Positions 7,325-16,106 of a stretch of 64,000 bases of DNA are shown one piece after another. The DNA comes from JAVBMC01 sp031552845 (GTDB lineage Bacteria > Verrucomicrobiota > Kiritimatiellia > RFP12 > DVOR01). Under the pieces are notes generated by a model. The model saw only the letters and a list, made by a program, of their open reading frames with translations. It searched no databases and had not been told where the DNA came from. Both the position numbers and the translations under genes were made by a program. Where the stretch lies: assembly GCA_031552845.1 (NCBI GenBank), contig JAVBMC010000028.1, positions 129,381 to 193,380 on the forward strand, read 5' to 3'. Every line of letters begins with the position of its first letter. Position 1 is the stretch's first letter.

Positions 7325-9416
7325 TCAGCTCAGGGAGCACCGGGGCTTCCGGTATGGTGGACATCCACGTTTTGACGGTCTCATCAAGCGGCAGGATGGC
7401 TTCAATGGTGACGTCGATTTCTTCACCGCCGGCAGAGGGCACCTTCGCGGTGTCGCCGGTCTTTTTGCCGAGGAGCGCCTTGGCAAGGCGGGTCTGGCAG
7501 GAAATGATATTGAGCGCTTCGTCGCGATCCCACTCACCGAGGATCACGTAGCTGTAGGCTTGGCCGCCTGCATCCTTGTAGTTGACGCGCACGCCGGGAC
7601 CGACGGCATCGGTCTTGGCATCAGCAAAGTCGGTGGCCTTGACGAGCTTGAAATCTGCTTCCAGCTGCGCTTGACGCGTGAGCAGGATGCGCTGCTGGTC
7701 CTTGGCTGATTGGTATTCGAAGTTCTCACGCAAGTCGCCCATCTCACGTGCCGCAGCAATCTCGTTGGCGTTCTTGGGCATATCATACTTCACCAAGCGC
7801 TCGTAAACAATCTGATACTCAGCGATTGAGCGGTAGGAGGTCTTGCGGGTGTTGTCGGCCTCAAGCAGGGCGGCGGACTTCTTGCCCTTAGACAACGATG
7901 GTGCGCGGCGCGTCAGGTGTGCCAGAATCACGCGCTGTGACGACGGCTCCAAAGACTGTGAAGCTTGGATGCGCTCGAACAGCATGCGCTGTTGGAAGGC
8001 ATCGAGCTTCTCCCACACTTCGTCGAGCCACTTGGCGTTGTCGAAGAACTGCTCGAGGATGTTGCGCATGCGCAGGCCTTCGCCCGAGAGACGCAGCTCA
8101 ATCACGAACATCGCCTGCATCAGCAAATCCATCATCGGCGGCAATACCCAGCCGTCCTTGAGCAACGCGTTGTAGCTGCGCAACGTCCACACCAACAGCG
8201 TCGGTGTCGGCGTCGGCGCTTGCAGCAGCTTCAGGCAGGTGTCGCGCGTCAGCTGTTCCTTGCCGATTACGTCGAGCATTTCGCCGAGAGTGGCAAGGGT
8301 CATCTCAGGGAAGAGTGAAAGGATGTGCGGGAGGGTCGTAGGATCCTCGAGCATGAACTTGGTCAGCGCACGGGTCAGAGTCGCGCCGGAGGCATTAGCC
8401 GCAGTGAGGAAGCGATTCTTCTCCAACAAATGCGCGCGCATATCCTCATCCGGCAACGGCTGGAGGCCGAGACGCTTGGCCAGCACCACAAACGCGGCAT
8501 ACAGCGGCGCATCGGTGTTATCCGCGCCCTTGAGCGAGAACGCCAAGCGGTCGGTAATCACATCCACAAACTCCGTCTCGACCGGCTTGCCCTTCAAATC
8601 TTCGCAATGTGCGCACAGCGTCTTGTAGATGCGCTTCATATCGCAGCACTTCTGCAAACGCTCCAGCCAGCCTGCATCGAACGTCGGCGCGGCGGTCAGC
8701 AGCTGCACAGGCTCGGTACGCTTGGTGGGGACGACCACGAGAGGATCGCTCTTGAGGGCTTTACGTGCGGCATCCCAGAAAGTCTTCCACTCGGCGCGGG
8801 TCATGATTTCGGACTCGCAAAGAAGGTCTTCAAGGCGCGGCACCGGGAGGCTCCCAAAACTGCGGACAGTCATCTTGAGGACTTCGCCCGGCTGCTCCTT
8901 CATCATCGCCAACAGGGCGGGACGGTCGCGGTAATTACGGGTGAGGATATGATCCTCGGCCGCCAAATTCAGGTTCTCCGCCGCAGCGGCAAGGGTCATG
9001 ATATGGCCGGCTTTGACGGCGTAATCAATCGTGAGCTTTGCGTAGAAAAGGTCAACGCGGCGGATGACGCCAAAACCCCAATCGCCATCCAGCACAGGAT
9101 CGCCCGGCTTCAGGCTCAGGAGGAAACTCAAGCGGCGGAGGGACTCTTCGAGGGGGACCTTGTTCAGGGCGATTTGCTCGAGCAAGATACGCTGGGCGGG
9201 AGTCGAGGCGTGCTTGATCAAGTCGCGCACGGCAGACGTCTCAAGGTCACCCAACATACGCACCCGGCGCATCAGGCAAGAAGTTAAGCCGGGCAGGTCA
9301 TTCTGCTGGACGAGTTCTTCCTGGAGGCGGTTGATGTCCTGCGTGGCACCCTCTTTATCGCCCGCAAGCACCTTGCTTTGGATTGCCTCGTATTGACTCG
9401 TAAATTCGCCTGCCAT
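7317..9416 (-). CDS. greA: GreA/GreB-type elongation factor with long N-terminal extension
   Basis: A 699-residue protein whose last ~170 residues are a full Gre factor. The coiled-coil finger has the acidic tip region AREMGDLRENFEYQSAKDQQ (about 555-580), followed by the FKBP-like domain ending EEIDVTIEAILPLDETVKTW. Gre factors enter the RNA polymerase secondary channel and stimulate cleavage of backtracked transcripts. The first ~525 residues are mostly helical and match no domain I can name. Similar long GreA-domain proteins are known in PVC bacteria and Chlamydiae. The start MAGEF is chosen because AAAGGAG lies 5 nt upstream. It is first in the operon, served by a local promoter at 9457-9485 and possibly one at 9537-9565. 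Confidence 0.9.
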   Translation of the reverse strand: MAGEFTSQYEAIQSKVLAGDKEGATQDINRLQEELVQQNDLPGLTSCLMRRVRMLGDLETSAVRDLIKHASTPAQRILLEQIALNKVPLEESLRRLSFLLSLKPGDPVLDGDWGFGVIRRVDLFYAKLTIDYAVKAGHIMTLAAAAENLNLAAEDHILTRNYRDRPALLAMMKEQPGEVLKMTVRSFGSLPVPRLEDLLCESEIMTRAEWKTFWDAARKALKSDPLVVVPTKRTEPVQLLTAAPTFDAGWLERLQKCCDMKRIYKTLCAHCEDLKGKPVETEFVDVITDRLAFSLKGADNTDAPLYAAFVVLAKRLGLQPLPDEDMRAHLLEKNRFLTAANASGATLTRALTKFMLEDPTTLPHILSLFPEMTLATLGEMLDVIGKEQLTRDTCLKLLQAPTPTPTLLVWTLRSYNALLKDGWVLPPMMDLLMQAMFVIELRLSGEGLRMRNILEQFFDNAKWLDEVWEKLDAFQQRMLFERIQASQSLEPSSQRVILAHLTRRAPSLSKGKKSAALLEADNTRKTSYRSIAEYQIVYERLVKYDMPKNANEIAAAREMGDLRENFEYQSAKDQQRILLTRQAQLEADFKLVKATDFADAKTDAVGPGVRVNYKDAGGQAYSYVILGEWDRDEALNIISCQTRLAKALLGKKTGDTAKVPSAGGEEIDVTIEAILPLDETVKTWMSTIPEAPVLPELNV

Positions 9417-9456
9417 GGAAACTCCTTTAATACTGGACCCTGTCACAAAGCGAGCT

Positions 9457-9485
9457 ACTATACCATAATAAGGGGGGTATTGCAA
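9457..9485 (-). promoter_or_regulatory. Sigma-70 promoter of the greA operon
   Basis: Minus-strand TTGCAA and TATAGT separated by 17 bp. The -10 box ends 40 nt before the greA-like start codon. Confidence 0.55.
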
Positions 9486-9534
9486 TGTAGAAATGTCCCT
9501 CTTACGGGTGGGCGTAATTCAGCGATTAACTGAT

Positions 9535-10088
9535 GGATTGTATCACTCTTGAGGGAGGTTGTCAATAGCCTTTTTTGAGAGGTGGGTTGATGGAGGGGGC
9601 GCTTTTGCTTCTCGCGGAAGCGGGGAGATTTTGGGTGGCGGAGAATAGGGTTTAGTGTGCTGGGAAGCTTCAAAATGGGTCAAAACACCCGTACAGCCAC
9701 GAGTACGGGTGTCATGCCAATGGCTGTACGGGTCCGTGTCCTTACCGAGATAGGGTCTGCGAGGTCTCCCAGTCGTGGTGCCGTACACGGAGCAGTACGG
9801 CACCATGAGGGTCGGGCCTCACGGAGTATAGCTGGGAGGCCTCACGAGGGGTACCAGCCACGAGTACCGACACCCATCTCAAGGCTGGATGGGTATGGTA
9901 CACGTCCGTGCATCGTTCCCAAAATAAGGCTACGAAGACGGATGATGGCTGATAAAAAAGTTATCAACAGGGGACGAACGATGCCCAAAAGAGGCGGTTT
10001 CTCAAAAAAGACGGCAGAATGATGCTCTGGAAAGGAAAAGACGTCCGTCAGGGGAAGTACCGGCGGGGACGCGGAGAGCGCGGAGGGA
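9535..10088 (+). repeat. Structured intergenic repeat element, copy 1
   Basis: About 554 bp that align by eye, end to end, with the reverse complement of 17645-18224. Shared blocks in order are ggattgtatcactc, gcggggagattttgggtgg, gggtcaaaa, gtctgcgagg, gaggggtaccagccac, gttatcaacagggg, ggcggtttctcaaaaa, aaaggaaaag and gacgcggagagcgcggagg. Between them are hairpins that differ in sequence from copy 2 but keep their stems. One example is acacccgta pairing with tacgggtgt (about 9685-9713); another is gtgccgtac pairing with gtacggcac (about 9777-9802). The left end carries an outward promoter. Short open frames inside are not conserved as protein and are not called. Confidence 0.8.
9537..9565 (-). 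promoter_or_regulatory. Outward-facing consensus promoter at the repeat end (copy 1)
   Basis: On the minus strand TTGACA and TACAAT are separated by 17 bp at the very edge of repeat copy 1, pointing out of the element toward the greA operon. The same arrangement occurs at the matching end of copy 2 (18194-18222) with a largely different spacer, so the promoter hexamers appear to be kept. Confidence 0.6.
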
Positions 10089-10262
10089 TAGGAGAAAAGA
10101 CACAACATGCCGGCGCTCTCAGCGGGAGGAGTCGTGGTTTGGGGTGGGTGGTTTTTGCTTGCTTTCGTGGTAAGGGGGGTGTAAACTGGTGCTAGGTCGT
10201 GCCGGGGGCGTTGCCGTCGCGGGGTTGTGGTTTGTGTTGGAATGGCGTTTGCGGGGTGTGTT

Positions 10263-12422
10263 ATGGCGAATCGTTGGTTGTGGTGCGTGGCTTTGTGTGG
10301 GCTGTTTGCCGTTTCGGTTTGGGGTGATGATGAGGAGGAGAAGGGGCAGGCACCGGAGTTTTTGGCGGCGGTGAAAAATCTGAATCGAGTTGATCGTTTG
10401 GTGATTCCAACAGGTGACGCCGCGCGGACGGATGAGGGGTATGTGCGGGATGTGGCTTTGCCGTTTTATGAGCGGTGTTGGGTGGAGCCGTTTGCCGGGG
10501 TGGTGTATACGAATGAGGCGCATGCGGCGATTGCCTTGAAACTGCGGAAGGCGGTGGCGTTGCGCTATGCGGCGAATACAGATGGGCATATGACGGTCTC
10601 GCTGCGGAATCAGGCGATGGGTTTGAAGAAGGCGGGGGCGGTTGAGCCGGCGGTGTTGCTGGCGTGTTCGTTGGAGAGGGCGCCAAAGAAGGAGGAGCGG
10701 CTGAAATGTTTGGCGGCTGCGGAGAAGGCGATTGTTGCCGCGCCTGAAACCAATCTGGTGGCGTTGTTGACGGTGCGCGGAGAGCGGTTCAAACTCGACG
10801 AGAAGCCAGAATCGTTGGCGGCGTATATGGAAGCGGTGAAGGCGGCTTTTGCGGAGAAGGGGTTGTTGAATGATGTTGATCCGCGGATTGCTTTCAGGCT
10901 GTTGAATCGATACGAATTCGACCTGAAGGGACTGAATGCGATTAAGATGAAGGATGAGTGGATCCGTAAAGTGTTGTTGGGGGCGCGTTATTTTAGTGAT
11001 GCATTTGAATCGCGGGGCGGTGCAGCCGCAAGCGAAGTGACGGAGGAGGGCTGGAAGGGTTTCGGCGATTATAATAAAATGAGTTATGCCTTGCTGGAGG
11101 AGGCGCATAAGCTGCATTCGCTGTTTCCGGATGCGGGAGTTGAGCTGACGCAGGTTGCCAAGCACACAGGGGGGCAATCGCCGCTGTTTTGGTTGAATAA
11201 GACGCTGGCGGCGTCGCTGGATGTGCCGGAGGCGATCAGAAGTTATGCGCATTTTCATACGAGCCGGTGGTGCGGTTCACCGCGAGTGTTGGTGGAGTTG
11301 GCGAAGCAGTTGATGCGTAGCAGGCGGTATGATTCGCTACTGCCGGTATCGGCATTTGATGTGCTCTTTCATACGATACTGAGGTATGAGTTCAGCTGCC
11401 CGGAAGAGGCGGAGGCGTATTTATTTGATGACCGCGAGCTGGTGGATTTGCTGTATGAAACGGTGGATGGGTATTTGGCCGAGCCGCCGCATGTGAACAC
11501 GTATTCGCGGGACCGGTATCTGCGGGCAGGGGTGGTGATTGCTTTGTTTGATCATAATTGGCCGAAGGCGCGTGCCTATTATAAACAGCTTGGCGACAAG
11601 CGGGTGCATTGGCAGGATTGGGAGATTTTGCAGCGCCTACCGGGGACGACTTATCGGCATGTGTATATGCCGGCAGTGCAAGCCCTGGAGAAGGGGCGCT
11701 GTTTGGATGATGTGGGCAAGGCCGATGCAATGGATGCCGAGGGAATGAGCAGGGAGGCGATAGCGCTGTTTCAACAGATCCGAGAACGGAAGGACGCGTC
11801 CGAGGAGGAAAAGAAGTATTGTGATACGCGAGCGTATCGGATTCGCGTGCGGGAGGGGTTGAAGGGGCATGAGTGGTTCAGTCTGATGCCTTCTCCGAGC
11901 CGTGCAGAGAGCATGGGCTTTTGGGACGTCGCTACTGTGAAAAATGGTGTTGTGCGTAGCGTGAAGAATAAGCGCTCGACACTGTGCGGAACAATCGGCT
12001 TGCCGTATGATGATGTGCAGTTTGCAGGGACGGTTCATTTCTTCCCGGAGGAAAAGCAGGAGAAGTGGGAGGCGCACTGGTCGTTGTCGCATGTCATTGA
12101 CTATGCGTGCTACGCACCGGCGTTTCATTTTGTCCGGGAGAAGGGGAAAGATATGTTGCTGGTCAAGTTTCGAAAGGTGGTGCACCGCGAGATTCCTTTG
12201 GAGGGGCTGCCGGAGAAACGGGAGTTTGTTGCAACTTTTGCCGATGGGCGGGCGCGCTTTGAGGTGGATGGTAAAGAGGTATTGAATGTTCCGGCGAAGG
12301 AACTGATGAAGCACTTTCCGAGTAATGGGTACTTTACAATGAGCGCGTATCCGACGATTGAAGTGAGCACGAATACAGGTATCAGCGGGTACCGTTGCCG
12401 CGTGCTGCCGTCGAAGGAATAG
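10263..12422 (+). CDS. Secreted protein of unknown function, helical repeats
   Basis: A 719-residue protein with a signal peptide (MANRWLWCVALCGLFAVSVWG) followed by an acidic stretch DDEEEKG. The start 12 codons into the longer frame is chosen because it places the signal peptide at the N-terminus. Residues ~40-540 are rich in paired amphipathic helices with alanine, leucine and aromatic positions spaced as in TPR- or Sel1-like solenoids, though no clean repeat consensus is visible. The last ~170 residues look beta-rich, with HWSLSHVIDYACY and FADGRARFEVDGKEV recalling a concanavalin-like jelly roll. It stands alone between repeat copy 1 and uvrA with its own terminator. I do not recognise the family. 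Confidence 0.82.
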   Translation: MANRWLWCVALCGLFAVSVWGDDEEEKGQAPEFLAAVKNLNRVDRLVIPTGDAARTDEGYVRDVALPFYERCWVEPFAGVVYTNEAHAAIALKLRKAVALRYAANTDGHMTVSLRNQAMGLKKAGAVEPAVLLACSLERAPKKEERLKCLAAAEKAIVAAPETNLVALLTVRGERFKLDEKPESLAAYMEAVKAAFAEKGLLNDVDPRIAFRLLNRYEFDLKGLNAIKMKDEWIRKVLLGARYFSDAFESRGGAAASEVTEEGWKGFGDYNKMSYALLEEAHKLHSLFPDAGVELTQVAKHTGGQSPLFWLNKTLAASLDVPEAIRSYAHFHTSRWCGSPRVLVELAKQLMRSRRYDSLLPVSAFDVLFHTILRYEFSCPEEAEAYLFDDRELVDLLYETVDGYLAEPPHVNTYSRDRYLRAGVVIALFDHNWPKARAYYKQLGDKRVHWQDWEILQRLPGTTYRHVYMPAVQALEKGRCLDDVGKADAMDAEGMSREAIALFQQIRERKDASEEEKKYCDTRAYRIRVREGLKGHEWFSLMPSPSRAESMGFWDVATVKNGVVRSVKNKRSTLCGTIGLPYDDVQFAGTVHFFPEEKQEKWEAHWSLSHVIDYACYAPAFHFVREKGKDMLLVKFRKVVHREIPLEGLPEKREFVATFADGRARFEVDGKEVLNVPAKELMKHFPSNGYFTMSAYPTIEVSTNTGISGYRCRVLPSKE

Positions 12423-12444
12423 CAGGCTCATAGCGGTATCTTTT

Positions 12445-12495
12445 CGCCAAGCGTCAGAAGCGTCTTTGTTGGACGCGGCGCTTGGCGTTTTGTTT
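12445..12495 (+). terminator. Rho-independent terminator
   Basis: CGCCAAGCG pairs with CGCTTGGCG across about 25 nt that contain a second inner hairpin, followed by TTTTGTTT. It lies 23 nt after the stop of the secreted-protein gene and before uvrA. Confidence 0.8.
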
Positions 12496-12498
12496 GAG

Positions 12499-12527
12499 TT
12501 GAATGCTGTGCTGTTTTATGGTAGAGT
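12499..12527 (+). promoter_or_regulatory. Possible uvrA promoter
   Basis: TTGAAT and TAGAGT separated by 17 bp, with the -10 box about 27 nt before the uvrA ATG. Both hexamers are imperfect. No LexA-like operator was recognised here. Confidence 0.4.
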
Positions 12528-12554
12528 ATTGCCTTTTATCGCGGGGCGTGGGTC

Positions 12555-15362
12555 ATGAGTTTGAGTGATATTATAATTTCCGGGGCGCGGCAGCATAATT
12601 TGAAGAATGTGGATGTGACGATTCCGCGCGAGTCGCTCACGGTCGTGACGGGGTTGAGCGGCTCGGGGAAGTCGTCGCTGGCGTTTGATACGTTGTATGC
12701 CGAGGGGCAACGGCGGTATGTGGAGAGTTTGTCGGCGTATGCGCGGCAGTTTCTTGATCAGATGGAGAAGCCGGAGGTGGATCATATCGATGGCCTCTCG
12801 CCGGCGATTGCGATTGAGCAGCGCACGTCGGGGGGGAATCCGCGGTCGATCGTAGCAACTGTGACGGAGGTGCATGATTATCTGCGTTTGCTGTATGGAA
12901 CGGTGGGGCATGCGCACTGTCCGGAGTGCGGCAAGCCAGTGACGGTACAGAGCGCGGAGCAGATTACGGAGACGTTGCTGGCATTGCCGGCGGGAACGAA
13001 GGTTGTTGTGCTGGCACCGTTGGTGCGGGGACGCCGGGGGCGTCATGAGGATGTATTGGAGGCCGCGCAGCGGCAGGGTTTCTCGCGGTTGCGGATTAAT
13101 GGTGAGATTGTGGCGGTGGAGGATGTGAAGCCGTTGGATAAGAATATCCGCCACGATATCGAAGTGGTGGTCGATCGCTTGGTGATGGGCGGAGATGCGC
13201 GGACGCGGCTGACGGATTCGGTGGAGCTGGCACTGCGTACTGGAAGCGGGATGTTGTTTGCGTTGTGCGGAGATGAGCCGCTTAAAGTGTTCTCGGAGAA
13301 GTTTGCATGCCCGGAGTGCAGGATTGGGTTTGAGGAGCTGAAGCCGCGGTCGTTCTCGTTCAACAGTCCGTATGGGGCGTGTCCGCGTTGCGATGGGTTG
13401 GGCGTGGAGCTGTTCTTTGATGAAGACCTGATTGTGCCCGATAAGACGTTGCCGCTACGGGAGGCGATTAAAGGTTGGCGGCGGGCGGGGCATCATGCGA
13501 TTGTGTATTACAACTACCTGCTCGAAGCCATTGCGAAGCAGTATAAAGTGAAGCTGGATACTCCATACAACAAGCTGTCCGAGAAGTTCCGGCATGACTT
13601 GATGCATGGATTTAAGGACAATTTGAAGCTGAGCTGGCGTAATGAAGACAAACCGTTTGAGGGCGTGCTGGCAAACTTGAAGCGGCGGCATGAGGAGGCA
13701 GAGTCGGAAGACACGCGCGATCGGTTGGGTGAATATATGTCGCGGCGGATCTGCCCGGAGTGTAACGGCGCACGCTTGCGGCCGGAGGCGCGGGCTTGCA
13801 CGGTGGGTGGGCGTACGATTATGGACGTGATGCAGCTGCCGGTGCGCGATGCACAAGCGTTCTTTGAAGAGCTGCGGGGCAAGCTGCCGCAGAGTGATTT
13901 GGCGTTGGTGGGCGAAGTCATGAATGAAATCTGCCGGCGCATCAAGTTCCTGTCGGATGTGGGATTGGATTATCTGTCGCTGGATCGTGAGAGCTCCACA
14001 CTTTCAGGTGGCGAGATGCAGCGGATTCGGCTGGCCTCACAGATCGGTTCCGGACTGACGGGCGTGATGTATGTTTTGGATGAACCGACGATTGGCCTGC
14101 ATGCGCGGGATAATGAACGTTTGATTCAAATGCTGCGTATGCTGCAGCAGCGGGGCAACACGGTGATTATCGTCGAGCATGATGAGGAGATGATCCGCAG
14201 TGCCGATTATGTGATTGACCTTGGGCCGGGAGCAGGGCGTTTGGGCGGTGAGGTAGTTTATCAGGGTAATGTGGCCGGGCTGTTGAAGGCGAAGAAGTCA
14301 GAGACTGCGGCCTATCTTTCCGGGCGTAAATGCGTCGAGATGCCGAGCAAGCGGGTGAAGCCGGGCAAGCAGCGGCTGAAGGTCGTTGGCGCGGCGGAGA
14401 ATAATTTGCAGAACGTCACGGCGGAGTTTCCGCTGGGGTGTCTGGTGTGCGTGACCGGCGTGTCGGGGTCGGGTAAATCGACGCTGGTGGATGATGTGTT
14501 ATATCGCCATTTGGCGGCGGAGCTCAACGGTGCGAAGGAACGCCCTGGCAAATTTAAGAGCATTACTGGCGCAGAACATTTGGACAAGATGATTGAGATC
14601 GACCAATCGCCAATTGGCCGTACGCCGCGCAGTAATCCGGTGACGTATACGGGATGTTTCAGCGCAATCCGTGAATTGTTCGCGCAGACGCCGGCGGCGC
14701 GTGCTCGGGGGTATATGCCGGGGCGGTTCAGCTTCAATGTCAAAGGCGGACGGTGCGAGACATGTCAGGGCGATGGCGTGCGGCGGTTGGAGATGAACTT
14801 CCTGCCGGATGTGTATGTGACGTGTGAGCAGTGCGGTGGCTTGCGTTACAATAAAGAGACGCTTGAGGTTCGTTACGGCGGCAAGAACATCGCCGAGGTG
14901 TTGGATATGACGGTGAACGAGGGGTTGGAGTTCTTCCAGCCGGTAACCTCCATCGCCAATAAGCTGCGCACGCTCGCGGAGGTGGGCTTGGGGTACATCA
15001 AGCTGGGGCAGGCGTCGACAACCCTCTCCGGCGGTGAGGCGCAGCGCATTAAGCTTGCGACGGAGTTATCCAAGCGCGCTACGGGCAAGACGCTGTATCT
15101 GCTGGATGAGCCGACCACGGGACTGCACTTTGCCGATGTGCACAAGCTGTTGGATCTGCTGCTGCGTTTGCGCGAGAGTGGTAACACGGTAATTGTGATT
15201 GAACATAATCTCGATGTCATCAAGAGTGCGGATTGGATTATCGACCTAGGCCCCGGCGGTGGTGATCAAGGCGGACGCATCGTCGCAGCAGGCACGCCGG
15301 AAGATGTGGCGAAGTGTCCGGGGTCGTTCACGGGACACTATCTGCGGGCATTGTTGAAGTAG
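12555..15362 (+). CDS. uvrA: Excinuclease ABC subunit A
   Basis: The 935-residue UvrA DNA damage sensor of nucleotide excision repair, which works as a dimer that loads UvrB at lesions. Two ABC-type ATPase modules are present: Walker A GLSGSGKSS (about 32-40) and GVSGSGKST (about 634-642). The signature motifs are LSGGEMQRIRLASQIGSG and LSGGEAQRIKLATEL, and the Walker B motifs are VLDEPTIGLH and LLDEPTTGLHF. Zinc-binding CxxC pairs occur at CPECGK, CPECRIG with CPRCDG, and CETCQGDG with CEQCGG. Length is typical. tlyA follows after 6 nt, probably on the same transcript. Confidence 0.98.
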   Translation: MSLSDIIISGARQHNLKNVDVTIPRESLTVVTGLSGSGKSSLAFDTLYAEGQRRYVESLSAYARQFLDQMEKPEVDHIDGLSPAIAIEQRTSGGNPRSIVATVTEVHDYLRLLYGTVGHAHCPECGKPVTVQSAEQITETLLALPAGTKVVVLAPLVRGRRGRHEDVLEAAQRQGFSRLRINGEIVAVEDVKPLDKNIRHDIEVVVDRLVMGGDARTRLTDSVELALRTGSGMLFALCGDEPLKVFSEKFACPECRIGFEELKPRSFSFNSPYGACPRCDGLGVELFFDEDLIVPDKTLPLREAIKGWRRAGHHAIVYYNYLLEAIAKQYKVKLDTPYNKLSEKFRHDLMHGFKDNLKLSWRNEDKPFEGVLANLKRRHEEAESEDTRDRLGEYMSRRICPECNGARLRPEARACTVGGRTIMDVMQLPVRDAQAFFEELRGKLPQSDLALVGEVMNEICRRIKFLSDVGLDYLSLDRESSTLSGGEMQRIRLASQIGSGLTGVMYVLDEPTIGLHARDNERLIQMLRMLQQRGNTVIIVEHDEEMIRSADYVIDLGPGAGRLGGEVVYQGNVAGLLKAKKSETAAYLSGRKCVEMPSKRVKPGKQRLKVVGAAENNLQNVTAEFPLGCLVCVTGVSGSGKSTLVDDVLYRHLAAELNGAKERPGKFKSITGAEHLDKMIEIDQSPIGRTPRSNPVTYTGCFSAIRELFAQTPAARARGYMPGRFSFNVKGGRCETCQGDGVRRLEMNFLPDVYVTCEQCGGLRYNKETLEVRYGGKNIAEVLDMTVNEGLEFFQPVTSIANKLRTLAEVGLGYIKLGQASTTLSGGEAQRIKLATELSKRATGKTLYLLDEPTTGLHFADVHKLLDLLLRLRESGNTVIVIEHNLDVIKSADWIIDLGPGGGDQGGRIVAAGTPEDVAKCPGSFTGHYLRALLK

Positions 15363-15368
15363 GCTGAT

Positions 15369-16106
15369 ATGAAGGAACGCTTAGATACATTACTGGTGCA
15401 GCGCGGGATGGTTGAGAGTAAGGAGCTGGCGCAGCGCTTGATCCTTGCCGGTGAAGTGCGCGTCGAAGGACACCCCGCCACCAAGGCCGGACACAAGTAT
15501 GACACCGAGATTGCGATTGAGCTATTGGCGCAACCGCGGTTTGTGTCGCGCGGCGGCGAGAAGTTACAGGGGGCGTTTGATGCGTTTGGGCTGAATGTTG
15601 AAGGACTCATTGGGTTGGATGTTGGGTCGTCGACTGGTGGATTCACTGATTGCTTGCTGCAGCATGGTGCGCGGCATGTGATTGCAGTGGATGTCGGCAA
15701 AGGACAGTTACATTGGAAGCTTCGCACCGATCCGCGTGTGACCGTGATGGAAGAATTCAATGCGCGCTATCTGCAACCGGAAGATCTGCCCATGCAGCCG
15801 GAGGTTGGCGTGACGGACGTTTCCTTCATCTCACTCAAGCTCATCCTGCCGCCGATGGTGCAGGCGCTCAAACCCGGCGCACACCTCATCTCTCTCATCA
15901 AGCCACAATTCGAAGCCGGGCGTGACAAAGTCCCCGGCGGCGTGGTGCGCGATCCGGCGGTGCATGAGGCCGTGTGCAATGAAATCCACCGCTTCGCCAC
16001 CGAAGAACTCCGCCTCACCTGCCACGGTATCGTCCCCTCACCCCTCAAAGGCCCCGAAGGCAACATCGAATTTCTCGCGCATTGGCAGACGCCGATGAAT
16101 TATTGA
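15369..16106 (+). CDS. tlyA: TlyA family rRNA 2'-O-methyltransferase / hemolysin-like
   Basis: A 245-residue TlyA-type protein. An N-terminal S4 RNA-binding domain (about 1-60, MKERLDTLLVQRGMVESKE) precedes an FtsJ-like SAM-binding domain with IGLDVGSSTGGFTDCLL at about 81-97. The motif DVSFISLKLILPP is also typical of the family. Characterised TlyA proteins methylate 2'-hydroxyls of 16S and/or 23S rRNA; the hemolysin label is historical. It begins 6 nt after uvrA. The stop overlaps the end of the convergent GT17 gene by 7 nt. Confidence 0.92.
   Translation: MKERLDTLLVQRGMVESKELAQRLILAGEVRVEGHPATKAGHKYDTEIAIELLAQPRFVSRGGEKLQGAFDAFGLNVEGLIGLDVGSSTGGFTDCLLQHGARHVIAVDVGKGQLHWKLRTDPRVTVMEEFNARYLQPEDLPMQPEVGVTDVSFISLKLILPPMVQALKPGAHLISLIKPQFEAGRDKVPGGVVRDPAVHEAVCNEIHRFATEELRLTCHGIVPSPLKGPEGNIEFLAHWQTPMNY

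Noticed and set aside
9657..10108. Short open frames inside repeat copy 1, with counterparts at 17572-18088
   Set aside because: Partial similarity (FEKPP, PLLITF, YPSSL, GWYPS) follows from DNA similarity. Frames start and end at different places and lack ribosome sites.
10119..11258. 379-codon antisense frame over the secreted protein
   Set aside because: Arg/His/Gln/Pro-rich shadow with no start signal. The sense frame has a signal peptide and terminator.
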